A stretch of DNA of 37,261 nt from DATJUF01 sp035524095 (GCA_035524095.1 DATKPK010000022.1:1-37261); one strand, 5' to 3'; counted from the first letter of the stretch, positions 8,284 to 16,859 are shown. Numbers and translations are program-made. The notes: a model not told the origin generated them from the letters alone.

Positions 8284-8641
8284 GAATCTACCTCCGCCGT
8301 TACCGGTCATCGAACGCTAACAAATAGCCCTAGCTGTTGCCACGCGGCGCCGCTGCGAATTGCCCACAGGTGAGAAGAGACAGCTGCTAGACTTGAACGA
8401 GCATGACACGGTATCTCAACTCTTGGATGTGTGGTCCTCGGCAGCGGGTTCGGCTCCAACGTATACGGCTATTTCCCATGATTTATGGGGCTATCTGGAT
8501 GTGGCTGATCCTAGCGCTTTTGCGGTTGCGTTCGTCGCGATTGATATCTCTTCGGCTTTCTAGCCGCTGGACCCTCAGCTTGGCGGTGTTCAGCAAGTTC
8601 TGAAACGACCAATCCCGGCTTCACTTAGCTCGCTGCAGAAC
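8284..8641. other. Intergenic stretch with no recognised gene
   Basis: About 350 bases between the formyltransferase and the secreted hypothetical protein. Two short overlapping frames in the plus direction (8360-8563 and 8403-8603) are open, but neither has a ribosome site, a recognisable domain or convincing codon use. The second is hydrophobic and arginine-rich. Nothing else was seen. Confidence 0.5.
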
Positions 8642-9397
8642 ATGATGCGACAAGCCGTAGCCCTTCTTATCACATTGAGCGCCACAGGGATCTGCAAATC
8701 AGTGATCGCGCAAGAACGGCCCCGCTTTGGCATGGCTCCTGGAATGAGCATCGTAGGTTCCGGGGCGTCGCTTGTGGGCCGAACTCGTCCGGAATCTGCT
8801 CCGAGGTCTCATGCCATCAGGCAATTCCCGTCACCAGATCAGGGCTTCATCGTATATGAAGGCAAGGCTGTGGACGGGTATCACGACACTCTCTGGCTCA
8901 GCGACAAAGGCGCTCACTCTCCTGAAGATTTGCTAGCACCCGAGGACGCCCGATGGCCTGGCTCTGGCGCGACGACTTTTCTCGAATGGCTCGACAACGA
9001 CCGTTTCGTCTTCATCAAACATTGCGGGACTGGCTGCACCAGCCTCGAAGTAATCAATGTGAGGACCCATACTCACGATTACTTCTGTACGGATGGGACG
9101 TTCTATCTGTCGCCCGACAAACACTACGCCGTTGGCCAAAGTGTCGAAGCCGACGACAGTGATTTGACCCTCCTAGAAATAGACCATGACGGACGCCCCT
9201 CGCGTCAGGAAGATTGCGCTGCGACGATCCGAGGTTATGGCTATTGCCCACCGGACGAGCCGCCCGGGACGCAGCTTGACTGGTTAACCTTTGGCCACTG
9301 GGCCGCAGACAGCCGCAGTTTCACCTACACATCTACAGCGTTGTGCCCGAACGGATCACGGCACCGCATTCGCCGCCATACTTTCATTCTGAAATGA
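8642..9397 (+). CDS. Secreted hypothetical protein
   Basis: A 251-residue protein starting with a clear Sec signal peptide (MMRQAVALLITLSATGICKSVIAQE, cleavage likely after AQ near residue 24). The mature part has many aromatic residues and six cysteines, including FIKHCGTGCTSLE near residue 125 and YFCTDGTFYLSPDKHYAVGQS near residue 153. That pattern suggests a beta-rich, propeller-like periplasmic domain with possible disulfides. The run KHYAVGQSVEADDSDLTLLE reads like one blade of a WD40/PQQ-like fold. I do not recognise the family. The 3' end overlaps the 3' end of the convergent MFS gene by 14 bases. The start lacks a strong Shine-Dalgarno; ATG 8645 is an equal alternative. Confidence 0.65.
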   Translation: MMRQAVALLITLSATGICKSVIAQERPRFGMAPGMSIVGSGASLVGRTRPESAPRSHAIRQFPSPDQGFIVYEGKAVDGYHDTLWLSDKGAHSPEDLLAPEDARWPGSGATTFLEWLDNDRFVFIKHCGTGCTSLEVINVRTHTHDYFCTDGTFYLSPDKHYAVGQSVEADDSDLTLLEIDHDGRPSRQEDCAATIRGYGYCPPDEPPGTQLDWLTFGHWAADSRSFTYTSTALCPNGSRHRIRRHTFILK

Positions 9398-10676
9398 ACG
9401 CCGTCTTCCCGTGATCCAACAGCGTGATTTCGCGGCCGCGGGTTTCGGGGAGCAGCCAGACCATCGCGGAGCCCAGCGCCGAAAAGCCCGCGCCAATCGC
9501 GAGCGTCGAGCCCAAGCCGAGCCGGGTGCTCAATATGGTTATTGCGATCGGGGTGAAGAACTGAATGCCGCGCGTGACGTTCAGCAAGAGGCCGAGCGCG
9601 CTATTGCGAATCCGGGTCGGCAGCAGTTCGGAGATAATCGCGCCGGCGCCAGCCCAGATACCCGTGCCAATGCCCGCGACCACCATTCCCGCCGCAATCA
9701 AGCCGTGGACACCTGACGCAAGGTCCCAGAAGAGGGTCGCGGGGAGGATTCCGACCGCCATCATCGCGGCGTAGGTGGAGAAGACCGGGCGGCGGCCAAA
9801 GCGATCGGCGAGCAGCCCAAAGGCCGCATAGCCGGCAAGTGCACCAAGTTGCATCCCCATCATCAGATGGCTGCTGGCGCGTGCGGTCAGATGGCGGGTG
9901 AGCTGGAGATAACCGGGCATCCAGCTATAGGTGAACCAGTAGGCCTCGGAATTGACCAACAGGACGATAAAGAGCAGGCCGACAATGCCACGATAAGGCC
10001 ACATCGATCTGATGGTGCCTTCGCCGGGGCTTCTGGCGATGCCGCCACGGACCCAAACGTCGCTTTCGGGCAGCCACCGCCATACTGCGGACGCGACGAT
10101 GAAGGCGGGCACGGCTGAGAGCAGAAAGACGGCGCGCCATCCGATAGCCGGTTCGAGGTAACCGCCCACGAAGGCAGCAAGAAGCACCCCGAGCGGCGAG
10201 CCGACCTGGACATATGCCAGATAGCGTCCGCGACGCTCGGCGGGGACGGTTTCGGCGATCAGGCTTTGGCCGGCAGCCCATTCGCCTCCGATGCCGAGTC
10301 CGGTAAACGAACGGTAGATCAGCAAATCGCGCAAGTTGTGCGACTCGGCGCAGAGAATCGTGCCGATGCCATAAACGAGGACGGAGACGATTATCGTAGG
10401 CTTGCGGCCGAAGCGGTCGCCGAAGAAGCCGAAAAGGACGCCGCCGAGAGCAGTCATGCCGAGAGATAAGCCAAGCGCTAGCGAAGAATCGGCACGGCTA
10501 AGGCTAAGGTCCCGGGCTATCGGCACCAGCAAGAAAGAATAAAGAATCAGATCGTAGAAATCGAAAATCCAAGCGGCGAAGCAGAGTCCGATGATGCGAT
10601 AGTGCAGCGGACCCATCGGACGTTCGTTGAGGAGCAGGGGTTCCGCTGCGTTGACCTGTGCGACGACGTTATCCAA
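9384..10676 (-). CDS. MFS transporter, organic-acid/aromatic-acid proton symporter type
   Basis: A 430-residue inner-membrane protein with about 12 hydrophobic segments. Motif A occurs twice: GFFGDRFGRKPT after helix 2 and GLLADRFGRRPV after helix 8. The sequence FTGLGIGGEWAAGQSLIAETVP is typical of the sugar-acid, sialate and aromatic-acid importers (SHS/AAHS/MHS) rather than of drug exporters, and the DFYD in helix 1 fits AAHS carriers. The start is a TTG (10676) chosen because AGGAGG lies just upstream. It probably imports a carboxylic or aromatic acid by proton symport. It stands alone on its strand, with the secreted hypothetical gene convergent at its end. Confidence 0.87.
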   Translation of the reverse strand: MDNVVAQVNAAEPLLLNERPMGPLHYRIIGLCFAAWIFDFYDLILYSFLLVPIARDLSLSRADSSLALGLSLGMTALGGVLFGFFGDRFGRKPTIIVSVLVYGIGTILCAESHNLRDLLIYRSFTGLGIGGEWAAGQSLIAETVPAERRGRYLAYVQVGSPLGVLLAAFVGGYLEPAIGWRAVFLLSAVPAFIVASAVWRWLPESDVWVRGGIARSPGEGTIRSMWPYRGIVGLLFIVLLVNSEAYWFTYSWMPGYLQLTRHLTARASSHLMMGMQLGALAGYAAFGLLADRFGRRPVFSTYAAMMAVGILPATLFWDLASGVHGLIAAGMVVAGIGTGIWAGAGAIISELLPTRIRNSALGLLLNVTRGIQFFTPIAITILSTRLGLGSTLAIGAGFSALGSAMVWLLPETRGREITLLDHGKTAFISE

Positions 10677-10984
10677 TCAGCCTCCTCAGATTTTTAGGCT
10701 CGACGCTCGCGGGCTGGCGTGGCCGAGCAAGTGCACCCTTTGGAACTCTCGAGACGTCAAATTCGCGGAGTCGCTCAGGCCCTAAGTCTTTTGGCCCAGA
10801 GCCGTCGCATCCTCGCAGCGGCAAGCCCTCGAGAGGCGAGGGTTATGGCTTGGCCGCTCGCCGCCGTTATGGTTGGGTAATACTTCGAGTTTCTCGCGAC
10901 GGCTTGCAAGTCTACGGGGCATTTTAGCCCCGCGTCTTGCAACTATCGCAAACCTGCGCCCACCGTCGGGCGCTCGAGGTCTAC
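10677..10984. other. Divergent intergenic region upstream of SppA and the MFS gene
   Basis: About 308 bases between divergently read genes, so it should hold both promoters. I could not pick a convincing -35/-10 pair on either strand, and no inverted repeat stood out. Ribosome sites are present at the two ends (AGGAGG for the MFS gene, GAGGT for SppA). Confidence 0.4.
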
Positions 10985-12775
10985 ATGCTGAAACGACTAG
11001 CGCGATGGCTCCTGCGCCTGATCATTCTGGCTTTCGTCATTTTTGTGGTGGTGCTGGTCACGGACGCTATCTCGCATCATTACCGGCCCGGCTCGGTGCT
11101 GGTGCTGGAACTAGACGGTCCGATAGTCGAGCGGTCGAGCGCGTCGGCGTTTGGCTTAATCAGTGCGGATGAGACCCCACTGAACGTGGTCCGCCGCGCG
11201 CTCAATATCGCACAGGACGACCCGCGGATCGTGGGCCTTGCGATACGCGTACTGGATCCGCAATTCGAACTGGCGCAAGCGGAGGAGCTAACCGACGCAA
11301 TTGACACCTTCCGGCGTCACGGCAAATGGGTTTGCGCTTATATGGAGACGGCGGGCGAAGGCGGTTTCGGCAATCTGCCGTATTACGTTGCGAGCTCCGC
11401 AGATCCGGGCGAACTTTCGATGATGCCGCAAGGCGAGCTGAATCTGCTCGGCGTGGGAATCCGCGAGATATTCGCGCGCGGGACGCTCGATTGGCTGAAG
11501 ATCACACCGAACTTCGCCGCGATCGGCAAGTACAAGGACGCGGCCAATATCTTCACTGAAAAGGATTTTACACCAGGCCAGCATGAGGAAGACGACGCGC
11601 TGGCCGGTGCAATGTACGACCAGATTGTCAGCGGGATCAGCGCCCATCGCCAAATCACGCCTGACGCGGTGCGCGCGATCATCGATCGCGCGCCGCTGAG
11701 CGCCGAGGACGGCCTCAAGTCGAAGCTGCTCGACCGGCTCGAATATCAGGATCAGTTCGACGAGCGCATGAAGCATTATCGCGGCGAGAAGCATCAGCTG
11801 GTCGATTATGACTCGTACGACAATACGATCATCTCGCGGATGTTCGCGCATCACCCCAAAATCGCGGTGATCTATGGCGTCGGTGATATCCAGAAGGGCA
11901 ATGGCGGCCTGAACCCGTTTTCAACACCCGGCTCGGAGGCGATGGACTCGGACGATATGGCGGACGCGTTCAAGTCCGCGCGCGAGGATGACGACATCCG
12001 GGCGGTGATCTTTCGCATCGACTCACCCGGCGGAGAGGTGCTCGCATCCGAATTGATCCGGCGGGCGGCGCAGCTAACCGCAGAGAAGAAGCCGTTGGTG
12101 GTCAGTATGTCGAGCTATGCGGCGTCGGGGGGCTACTGGGTGTCGACGCCAGCGGCAGAAGTGGTGGCGGAACCGGGGACGATCACGGGATCGATCGGCG
12201 TGCTGGGCGGTAAGTTCAACGTCGCGGGCGCGGCGACGGCTCTCGGGGTGAATACAGGGACGATTACGCGTGGCGCCAATGCCCTAATGTTCGATTCGTT
12301 TTCGGATTTCACGCCCGAACAGGCGCATATCTTCCGTGATGTGCTGCTCGGTGACACCTATCAGTATTTCCTCAAGATAGTGGCCGACCAGCGGCACATG
12401 ACGATCGCGCAGGTTAACGATATCGCACAAGGCCGTGTGTGGACGGGCGATCAGGCGCTCAATGTGAAGCTAGTCGACAAGCTGGGTGGCTTCGACACCG
12501 CGTTGGCCGAAGCCAAGCGGCTGGCGAAACTCGATCCGCAGGAACGGGTGCAACTGGTGGAATTACCAGAGGTGCCCGGCCTGATCACGCGCTTGACGAG
12601 CGGGCAAGTCTACAGCCGGATCTACGCTCAGGCGTACGCGCAAATCTACCGGCAGTTCTTCGGCTCGCAAGCGTTGACGACATTGCGTGCGTTCGCGCCG
12701 ATGTTAGAGATTATGCGCGACGCCTCGCAGCATCATGCGGGAGAGGTGTTCTGCCCGGTGGTCCCGATCATGTAG
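10985..12775 (+). CDS. sppA: Signal peptide peptidase SppA, 67K type
   Basis: A 596-residue membrane-anchored serine protease of family S49 that degrades cleaved signal peptides on the outer face of the inner membrane. One N-terminal transmembrane helix (residues about 8-28) precedes a duplicated protease fold. The N-terminal half supplies the general-base lysine in GKYKDAANIF (Lys184), and the C-terminal half the nucleophile in SYAASGGYW (Ser381). Their separation of about 197 residues matches Lys209/Ser409 of E. coli SppA. The TGSIGVLGGK segment is also conserved. An ATG 48 bases upstream (10937) is open, but GAGGT lies six bases before 10985 and the helix follows directly, so 10985 is chosen. 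It appears monocistronic. Confidence 0.93.
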   Translation: MLKRLARWLLRLIILAFVIFVVVLVTDAISHHYRPGSVLVLELDGPIVERSSASAFGLISADETPLNVVRRALNIAQDDPRIVGLAIRVLDPQFELAQAEELTDAIDTFRRHGKWVCAYMETAGEGGFGNLPYYVASSADPGELSMMPQGELNLLGVGIREIFARGTLDWLKITPNFAAIGKYKDAANIFTEKDFTPGQHEEDDALAGAMYDQIVSGISAHRQITPDAVRAIIDRAPLSAEDGLKSKLLDRLEYQDQFDERMKHYRGEKHQLVDYDSYDNTIISRMFAHHPKIAVIYGVGDIQKGNGGLNPFSTPGSEAMDSDDMADAFKSAREDDDIRAVIFRIDSPGGEVLASELIRRAAQLTAEKKPLVVSMSSYAASGGYWVSTPAAEVVAEPGTITGSIGVLGGKFNVAGAATALGVNTGTITRGANALMFDSFSDFTPEQAHIFRDVLLGDTYQYFLKIVADQRHMTIAQVNDIAQGRVWTGDQALNVKLVDKLGGFDTALAEAKRLAKLDPQERVQLVELPEVPGLITRLTSGQVYSRIYAQAYAQIYRQFFGSQALTTLRAFAPMLEIMRDASQHHAGEVFCPVVPIM

Positions 12776-12865
12776 GCGCTCGACGCTGGACCGTCAAAAT
12801 GGCAATCCGGTTGGAGATTTGCAACGTAAGTTTTCGTGAGGTCAGAGACGCGATTGGCTTTCTAC

Positions 12866-12882
12866 TTGAGAACGCTTCTCAA
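12866..12882. promoter_or_regulatory. Fur-like palindrome upstream of the envelope redox cluster
   Basis: TTGAGAA (12866-12872) and TTCTCAA (12876-12882) form a perfect 7-bp inverted repeat around CGC. The core TGAGAA-n3-TTCTCA has the shape of the 15-base Fur-family box. It lies 40 bases before the small membrane protein gene that leads into the TlpA/SCO/CuA run. The link to a metal sensor is an inference from shape and context. Confidence 0.4.
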
Positions 12883-12921
12883 ATGGAATAAAGATGGGCC
12901 GGTGGCCGCGAGCGTATTGTA

Positions 12922-13236
12922 ATGCGAAATCTTCGGACTGGATCGGACGCAGGCTTCGTACTGAGCCATCTACTGCTGGTACTGATCCTTGTTACCGGTT
13001 CGATGCCACTACTGGACATGGCAGTGCGACCGTCGTCTGAGGGCGGCCCGGCTTTCTCGCTCAACATTTGCCATCCAGCGCAGGCGCTCGACGCAGCAGC
13101 TGCTCTGATTCCACTAGCGATCCCCTCGCGCGCTGTCCATCGTTCGCCATCGCCGGCGTTTGCCGCGCCGCGCACTTTCCAAGTGCATCTGATTACCGAC
13201 TATATTCCGGACGTCATTCCTCCTCCGCCTAAATAA
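12922..13236 (+). CDS. Small membrane-anchored/secreted hypothetical protein
   Basis: A 104-residue protein with one hydrophobic segment (residues about 11-29, LSHLLLVLILVTGSMPLLDM) that could be a signal anchor. It is followed by a FSLNICHP segment with a single cysteine, a hydrophobic stretch and a proline-rich end (PDVIPPPPK). It resembles in layout the short proteins annotated as DUF2946-like or hypothetical next to copper genes, but I could not identify the family. It lies 125 bases before the barrel protein gene on the same strand and behind a Fur-like palindrome, so it may be the first gene of the metal/redox unit. The ribosome site is weak; a non-coding explanation is possible. Confidence 0.5.
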   Translation: MRNLRTGSDAGFVLSHLLLVLILVTGSMPLLDMAVRPSSEGGPAFSLNICHPAQALDAAAALIPLAIPSRAVHRSPSPAFAAPRTFQVHLITDYIPDVIPPPPK

Positions 13237-13360
13237 CTACTCCGCAAGCTTCAGCTTCTAAATCTATTCCGTTTGAACTGACTCGCGGCGGCTGTGCGCC
13301 GTCACGAGGTGTACTCTTGCGTCGAGGCGCGGCGACTTTCAAACGCCGCCAGAGGTTGCC

Positions 13361-14377
13361 ATGCAACGGAAGCGAGCGATTACGCTCTCATCGCTTACAA
13401 CAACATGGTCATTTTATAGATTTCCAGCCGGACGGCTGGCCGTGGCCGTGATTTTTCTAATCGGACTGATGCCGGGCATGAGCTGGGCGTGCGCGTGCGG
13501 ATGCAGCATTTTTGATGTCGGGACACCCTCGTTGATTCCCAAGGGATCGGGAGGCACCGTTTGGCTCGAATACGATTTCATGAATCAGTATATCAACTGG
13601 AGCGGGACGCGTCCGGCTTCCGGCGCTCGCAATGACGATAAACAGATCAAGACCCATTTTCTGACTGCAGGTGGCCAATACATGTTGAATCGCGACTTTG
13701 GACTGATGGTAACCGTTCCCTATTTTATCCGGATGTTCCGAACGGAAAGCGATGACGTCGCCAATCAGATAAACGAGTACCACCACGCTAATTTTGGCGA
13801 CGTGCGGATCTGGGGAATGTACACTGGCCTGCAAGAGGACATGTCGCTCGGCTTACTGGCCGGCTTCAAGCTAAATACCGGCGACCATACCTATTATAAT
13901 TTCGATCGCGATACATCGATTGGAACGGGAAGCACTGACCTCTTGCTTGGTGCGTACAAGATCGGAACCCTGCCTACGCATATCGGGAACGTAAACCTCA
14001 CCTTCCGGGAACGCCCGTTTCACTGGTTTATGCAACTTCAATACGACTACCCGTTTATGACGACCGGAAACTATACTCCGGGCAAGGAATTCGACGGCGC
14101 GCTGGGTACCTACTACAACTTTGGTAAGGTCGCGCTGCTGGATGAACTCGCGCCGTTTTTTACCATTTACGGGGCGGCCCGCACCCATGATATGGGCGAA
14201 GAGGCCGACGAGCCCAATAGCGGCTATGATCGTTTGTTGCTCGCTCCCGGTGGCGAGATTAGATATGGGTCAACCCGCCTCTACGCCGATGTTGAGCTCC
14301 CCGCGTACTTATATATGGACGGTAACCAGTTGGTCCCCCCGTATATGGTCAAAACGATCCTGAGCTACGACTTCTGA
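13361..14377 (+). CDS. Outer-membrane beta-barrel protein with CxCxC N-terminus
   Basis: A 338-residue secreted protein. A long, hydrophobic signal region ends near residue 44 (LIGLMPGMSWA), and the mature protein opens with CACGCSIFDVG, a CxCxC motif. The rest alternates polar and aromatic residues in strands with YDF-type ends and finishes in KTILSYDF, a C-terminal phenylalanine typical of outer-membrane barrels. Proteins of this layout are usually annotated as transporters or phenol-pathway (MetA-type) porins. The cysteine cluster could hold a metal or a disulfide and be a target of the neighbouring TlpA thioredoxin. GAGGT precedes the ATG. It is first of five closely spaced plus-strand genes ending at 16716. 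Confidence 0.75.
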   Translation: MQRKRAITLSSLTTTWSFYRFPAGRLAVAVIFLIGLMPGMSWACACGCSIFDVGTPSLIPKGSGGTVWLEYDFMNQYINWSGTRPASGARNDDKQIKTHFLTAGGQYMLNRDFGLMVTVPYFIRMFRTESDDVANQINEYHHANFGDVRIWGMYTGLQEDMSLGLLAGFKLNTGDHTYYNFDRDTSIGTGSTDLLLGAYKIGTLPTHIGNVNLTFRERPFHWFMQLQYDYPFMTTGNYTPGKEFDGALGTYYNFGKVALLDELAPFFTIYGAARTHDMGEEADEPNSGYDRLLLAPGGEIRYGSTRLYADVELPAYLYMDGNQLVPPYMVKTILSYDF

Positions 14378-14389
14378 GAGTGGCGGAAT

Positions 14390-14950
14390 ATGCGGCCGAC
14401 GCTTTCAGTGATCCTAGTTATGAGCGTGACGATCATGCTCATAATGATCGTTGCTGTTCGGAGCGCGTGCGCAATTACCGAGGTCGGCCAGCCAGCACCG
14501 GCGCTCGTAGCCCAGGAGTTGAATGGCCAGCAATTTGACCTCGGCGCCGAGCGCGGCAAGGTGGTAATTGTCAATTTCTGGGCAAGCTGGTGTCAGCCTT
14601 GCCGTGAAGAAATGCCGGCGCTCGATGCCTTCTACAAGCGCTATCATAGTGATGGTCTGGAAATGATCGGGGTCAGCGCGGACAGCAGGCATGATCGCTC
14701 GGACGTAGAAAAAGCTGCGCATTCGCTGAGCTATCCGGTCGCGATGTTGAACGATGCCGAGACGAACGGGTTTGGCGACCCAGACGATTTGCCGACGACC
14801 TGGGTGATCGGCCGCGATGGTGTGGTGCGCGCGGAGTTAGCGCCCGATAAGATCCAAGTGACGGAGAAAAGCCTGGATGACACTGTGCTCCCACTGCTCG
14901 GCAAAAGCGACGCGGCGAATACTCATAAGTCGCCGGCGGCAGCGCCGTAA
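14390..14950 (+). CDS. TlpA/ResA-type periplasmic thiol-disulfide oxidoreductase
   Basis: A 186-residue thioredoxin-fold protein with an N-terminal signal or anchor helix (residues about 6-27). The active site is WASWCQPC (Cys68 and Cys71) in the usual VVIVNFWASWCQPCREEMP context, and the cis-proline segment is DLPTTWVI. TlpA proteins reduce periplasmic disulfides or copper-site cysteines, for instance preparing SCO and CuA for metal loading. The start ATG lies 13 bases after the barrel gene and 4 bases before the lipoprotein gene, so they are clearly co-transcribed. With SCO and the CuA-domain protein downstream, a role in reducing cysteine metal sites is the simplest reading. Confidence 0.9.
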   Translation: MRPTLSVILVMSVTIMLIMIVAVRSACAITEVGQPAPALVAQELNGQQFDLGAERGKVVIVNFWASWCQPCREEMPALDAFYKRYHSDGLEMIGVSADSRHDRSDVEKAAHSLSYPVAMLNDAETNGFGDPDDLPTTWVIGRDGVVRAELAPDKIQVTEKSLDDTVLPLLGKSDAANTHKSPAAAP

Positions 14951-14954
14951 CTGA

Positions 14955-15368
14955 ATGGCTGGGGAGACCGCACTGGCGTTGAGCGTAGCAGCATCGGCAT
15001 TAGCGGTCGCCGCAATGATTACGGGTTGCTCAACAGGGACCAGACCATCAATCAGCACTCGCACGGATATGGCGAATTATGAGCGGCAGAGCGAAGCGAT
15101 TGCACAACGCGAGCGGGAATGCGAGGCCGCCGTAGTCAAGAACGGTCAGGATGCGCCTGCGGCGAATAGTCAGGATGGTAATGTACCAAAAGAGCCGTCG
15201 ATCAACGGGTTGGCAAATAGGCAATCAGTGGCGCAGTGCAAAGCGGAAGCTGATCGGGAAAATGCACAACTGACTTCGCATCAACGAGCTGAATATGAAG
15301 AGCGGGCGCGTGAGGAACGCGATCGTGCTTCCCTGATGGAGATCCTAACGACCTCGCAGCAACACTGA
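14955..15368 (+). CDS. Hypothetical lipoprotein
   Basis: A 137-residue protein with a hydrophobic N-terminus ending in a lipobox MITGC (Cys25), so probably lipid-anchored in the periplasm. The remainder is strongly charged and helical (QREREC, RAEYEERAREERDRASLME), with two further cysteines (Cys56-like in ERECEAAV and AQCKAEAD near residue 90). A coiled-coil character is likely. I do not recognise the family. It sits 4 bases after TlpA and 59 bases before SCO on the same strand, so it belongs to the cluster. Confidence 0.7.
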   Translation: MAGETALALSVAASALAVAAMITGCSTGTRPSISTRTDMANYERQSEAIAQRERECEAAVVKNGQDAPAANSQDGNVPKEPSINGLANRQSVAQCKAEADRENAQLTSHQRAEYEERAREERDRASLMEILTTSQQH

Positions 15369-15427
15369 CGTAAGTGCACATGCGCCTTTGCTACTTAATC
15401 TGAACGATACTATGGGAACCTATTTTT

Positions 15428-16090
15428 ATGAGTTATCCAATAGCAAGAGTAAAGGGAAAGCCGCGACGGATGGTGGCAATCCTGATATTGACAACCTTCG
15501 CATTCTGGTTTGCGGGCTGTGACCAAAATAGCTCTTCGGCGACAGCGGCAGCATCGGTGGATCGTCCAGACTGCCTGCCAGATCTGACACTGACTAACAA
15601 ATACGGCAATCCCGTTGACATGTCATCGTTGCGAGGCAAGCCACTGCTATTCGACTTTTTCTACACGACTTGCCCAGGTCCGTGCCTGGTGCTGACGGCG
15701 CGAATGAGAAAGATCGCCGAGCAGGTCGGCTCGGCGCTCGGTTCAAAAGTCACCTTTGTGTCGGTGACGGTCGATCCTGAGCATGACCGTCCAGCGCAAC
15801 TGCTAGCGTACGCGAAGGAGCAGGGGGCAGATCGCAAAGGCTGGATGTTTCTGACCGGAACGCCCAATCAGATCGATCAATTGATGGGCCAGTTCAAGTT
15901 GCGGCGGCAACACGAAGCGGACGGATCGATTGACCATGTGCTTGAATTTTTCGTAGTCGGGGCGGATGGTCATCTGCTCTATCAATACCTCTACGACACC
16001 AGTCCAATCCGGATCGCCGGAGATCTGACGGCAGCGGAGAGCAACACGGTTGCGGACGTAACCGGCAGCGGTGAATCGGGCGGGTCGTGA
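15428..16090 (+). CDS. SCO1/SenC family copper chaperone lipoprotein
   Basis: A 220-residue membrane-anchored thioredoxin-fold protein. The N-terminus has a lipobox (WFAGC, Cys31). The copper motif TCPGPC gives Cys82 and Cys86, and the third ligand is His170 in DHVLEFF; the VTVDPEHDRP segment between them is also typical. SCO proteins bind one copper and deliver it to the CuA centre of cytochrome oxidase subunit II or act as thiol reductases. The stop codon overlaps the GTG start of the following CuA-domain gene by four bases, so the two are translationally coupled, which supports a client relation. Confidence 0.92.
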   Translation: MSYPIARVKGKPRRMVAILILTTFAFWFAGCDQNSSSATAAASVDRPDCLPDLTLTNKYGNPVDMSSLRGKPLLFDFFYTTCPGPCLVLTARMRKIAEQVGSALGSKVTFVSVTVDPEHDRPAQLLAYAKEQGADRKGWMFLTGTPNQIDQLMGQFKLRRQHEADGSIDHVLEFFVVGADGHLLYQYLYDTSPIRIAGDLTAAESNTVADVTGSGESGGS

Positions 16091-16716
16091 AGATTCCGAC
16101 GCTCAGGCTTTGTGCGATCACGTTGGCGGCCGTTATTGGTGTTAGCGGTGCAGCGATCGCGGGCCACTTTTATGCGCACCGCCATGACAAGGATTTGCTC
16201 GTCGTGGCGGTGGCGCATGAATGGTGGTGGGATTTCGAGTATCCGAGCTTGGGGATCAGGCATGCCGGCGAACTGCATTTGCCGGTCGGTGTTCCGATTC
16301 ACCTCAGACTCACTACCGCCGATGCGTTCCATAGCTTTTGGCTGCCCGGCTTGAAGCAGGCGATTGCGATCGCTCCTGATACGACCAGCGAATTGAATTT
16401 GACGCTGGCATCGGCTGGACATTTTTATGGCAACTGTGACGCTGGCTGCGGATGCGCCGGAGTCTGCATGAAGTTTGCGGTCTTCGCTGACGAGGGGGCG
16501 CAGTTCAGCAGATGGGCGGCGGCTGCGCGCTTGTCGAAAACGGCGTTAAGTACATTGGCGAAAAATAGCCCGCCGCCGCAGTGCGCGCTCAACGGACCGC
16601 CTCAGCGATCGTCAGATCCAGCGGCGAAACGCCTGGCGGCGTTGCTGGAGCAGCGTGCGGCTATGCATGATGGCCAGCAACTCACTACCGAGATGCCGGC
16701 CAATCAGGCGAAATAA
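16087..16716 (+). CDS. Cupredoxin / cytochrome oxidase subunit II-like protein with altered CuA motif
   Basis: A 209-residue periplasmic protein with a single N-terminal helix (residues about 8-26) instead of the usual subunit II hairpin. The CuA-domain signature is clear: HEWWWDFEYP near residue 44, ELHLPVGVP, the first ligand His82 in FHSFWLPGLK, and a GNC...CMKF loop. That loop reads Cys117-x3-Cys121-Gly-Cys123-x3-Cys127-Met128. Aligned with the usual C-x3-C-G-x2-H-x3-M, the histidine position is Gly125 and two extra cysteines appear. Hence it is unlikely to hold a normal CuA centre; it may store copper or another metal, or carry disulfides. No oxidase subunit I is present nearby. The GTG start overlaps the SCO stop. 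A proline/alanine-rich tail follows residue 165. Confidence 0.85.
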   Translation: MKIPTLRLCAITLAAVIGVSGAAIAGHFYAHRHDKDLLVVAVAHEWWWDFEYPSLGIRHAGELHLPVGVPIHLRLTTADAFHSFWLPGLKQAIAIAPDTTSELNLTLASAGHFYGNCDAGCGCAGVCMKFAVFADEGAQFSRWAAAARLSKTALSTLAKNSPPPQCALNGPPQRSSDPAAKRLAALLEQRAAMHDGQQLTTEMPANQAK

Positions 16717-16736
16717 CGGGGCCGAAAGCCGCCCCG
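16717..16736 (+). terminator. Stem-loop directly after the CuA-domain gene
   Basis: CGGGGC (16717-16722) pairs with GCCCCG (16731-16736) around an 8-base loop, starting on the base after the stop codon. No T run follows, so it may be a weak terminator or mRNA end stabiliser closing the envelope redox operon. Confidence 0.45.
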
Positions 16737-16859
16737 ATAATGCGCTGGCAGCCGTGTTCTGCGATCTAACCTTGAAGCAATCTGAATAGCCAGTTGGGCT
16801 ATCGCTGCCCTTACCGACGCGCCTTCGACACTGAAACTATATTCACGTTGCGCGAGTCA

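Noticed and set aside
8403..8603. Possible small hydrophobic peptide
   Set aside because: No ribosome site, overlapping alternative frame, atypical codon use; not enough to support a gene.
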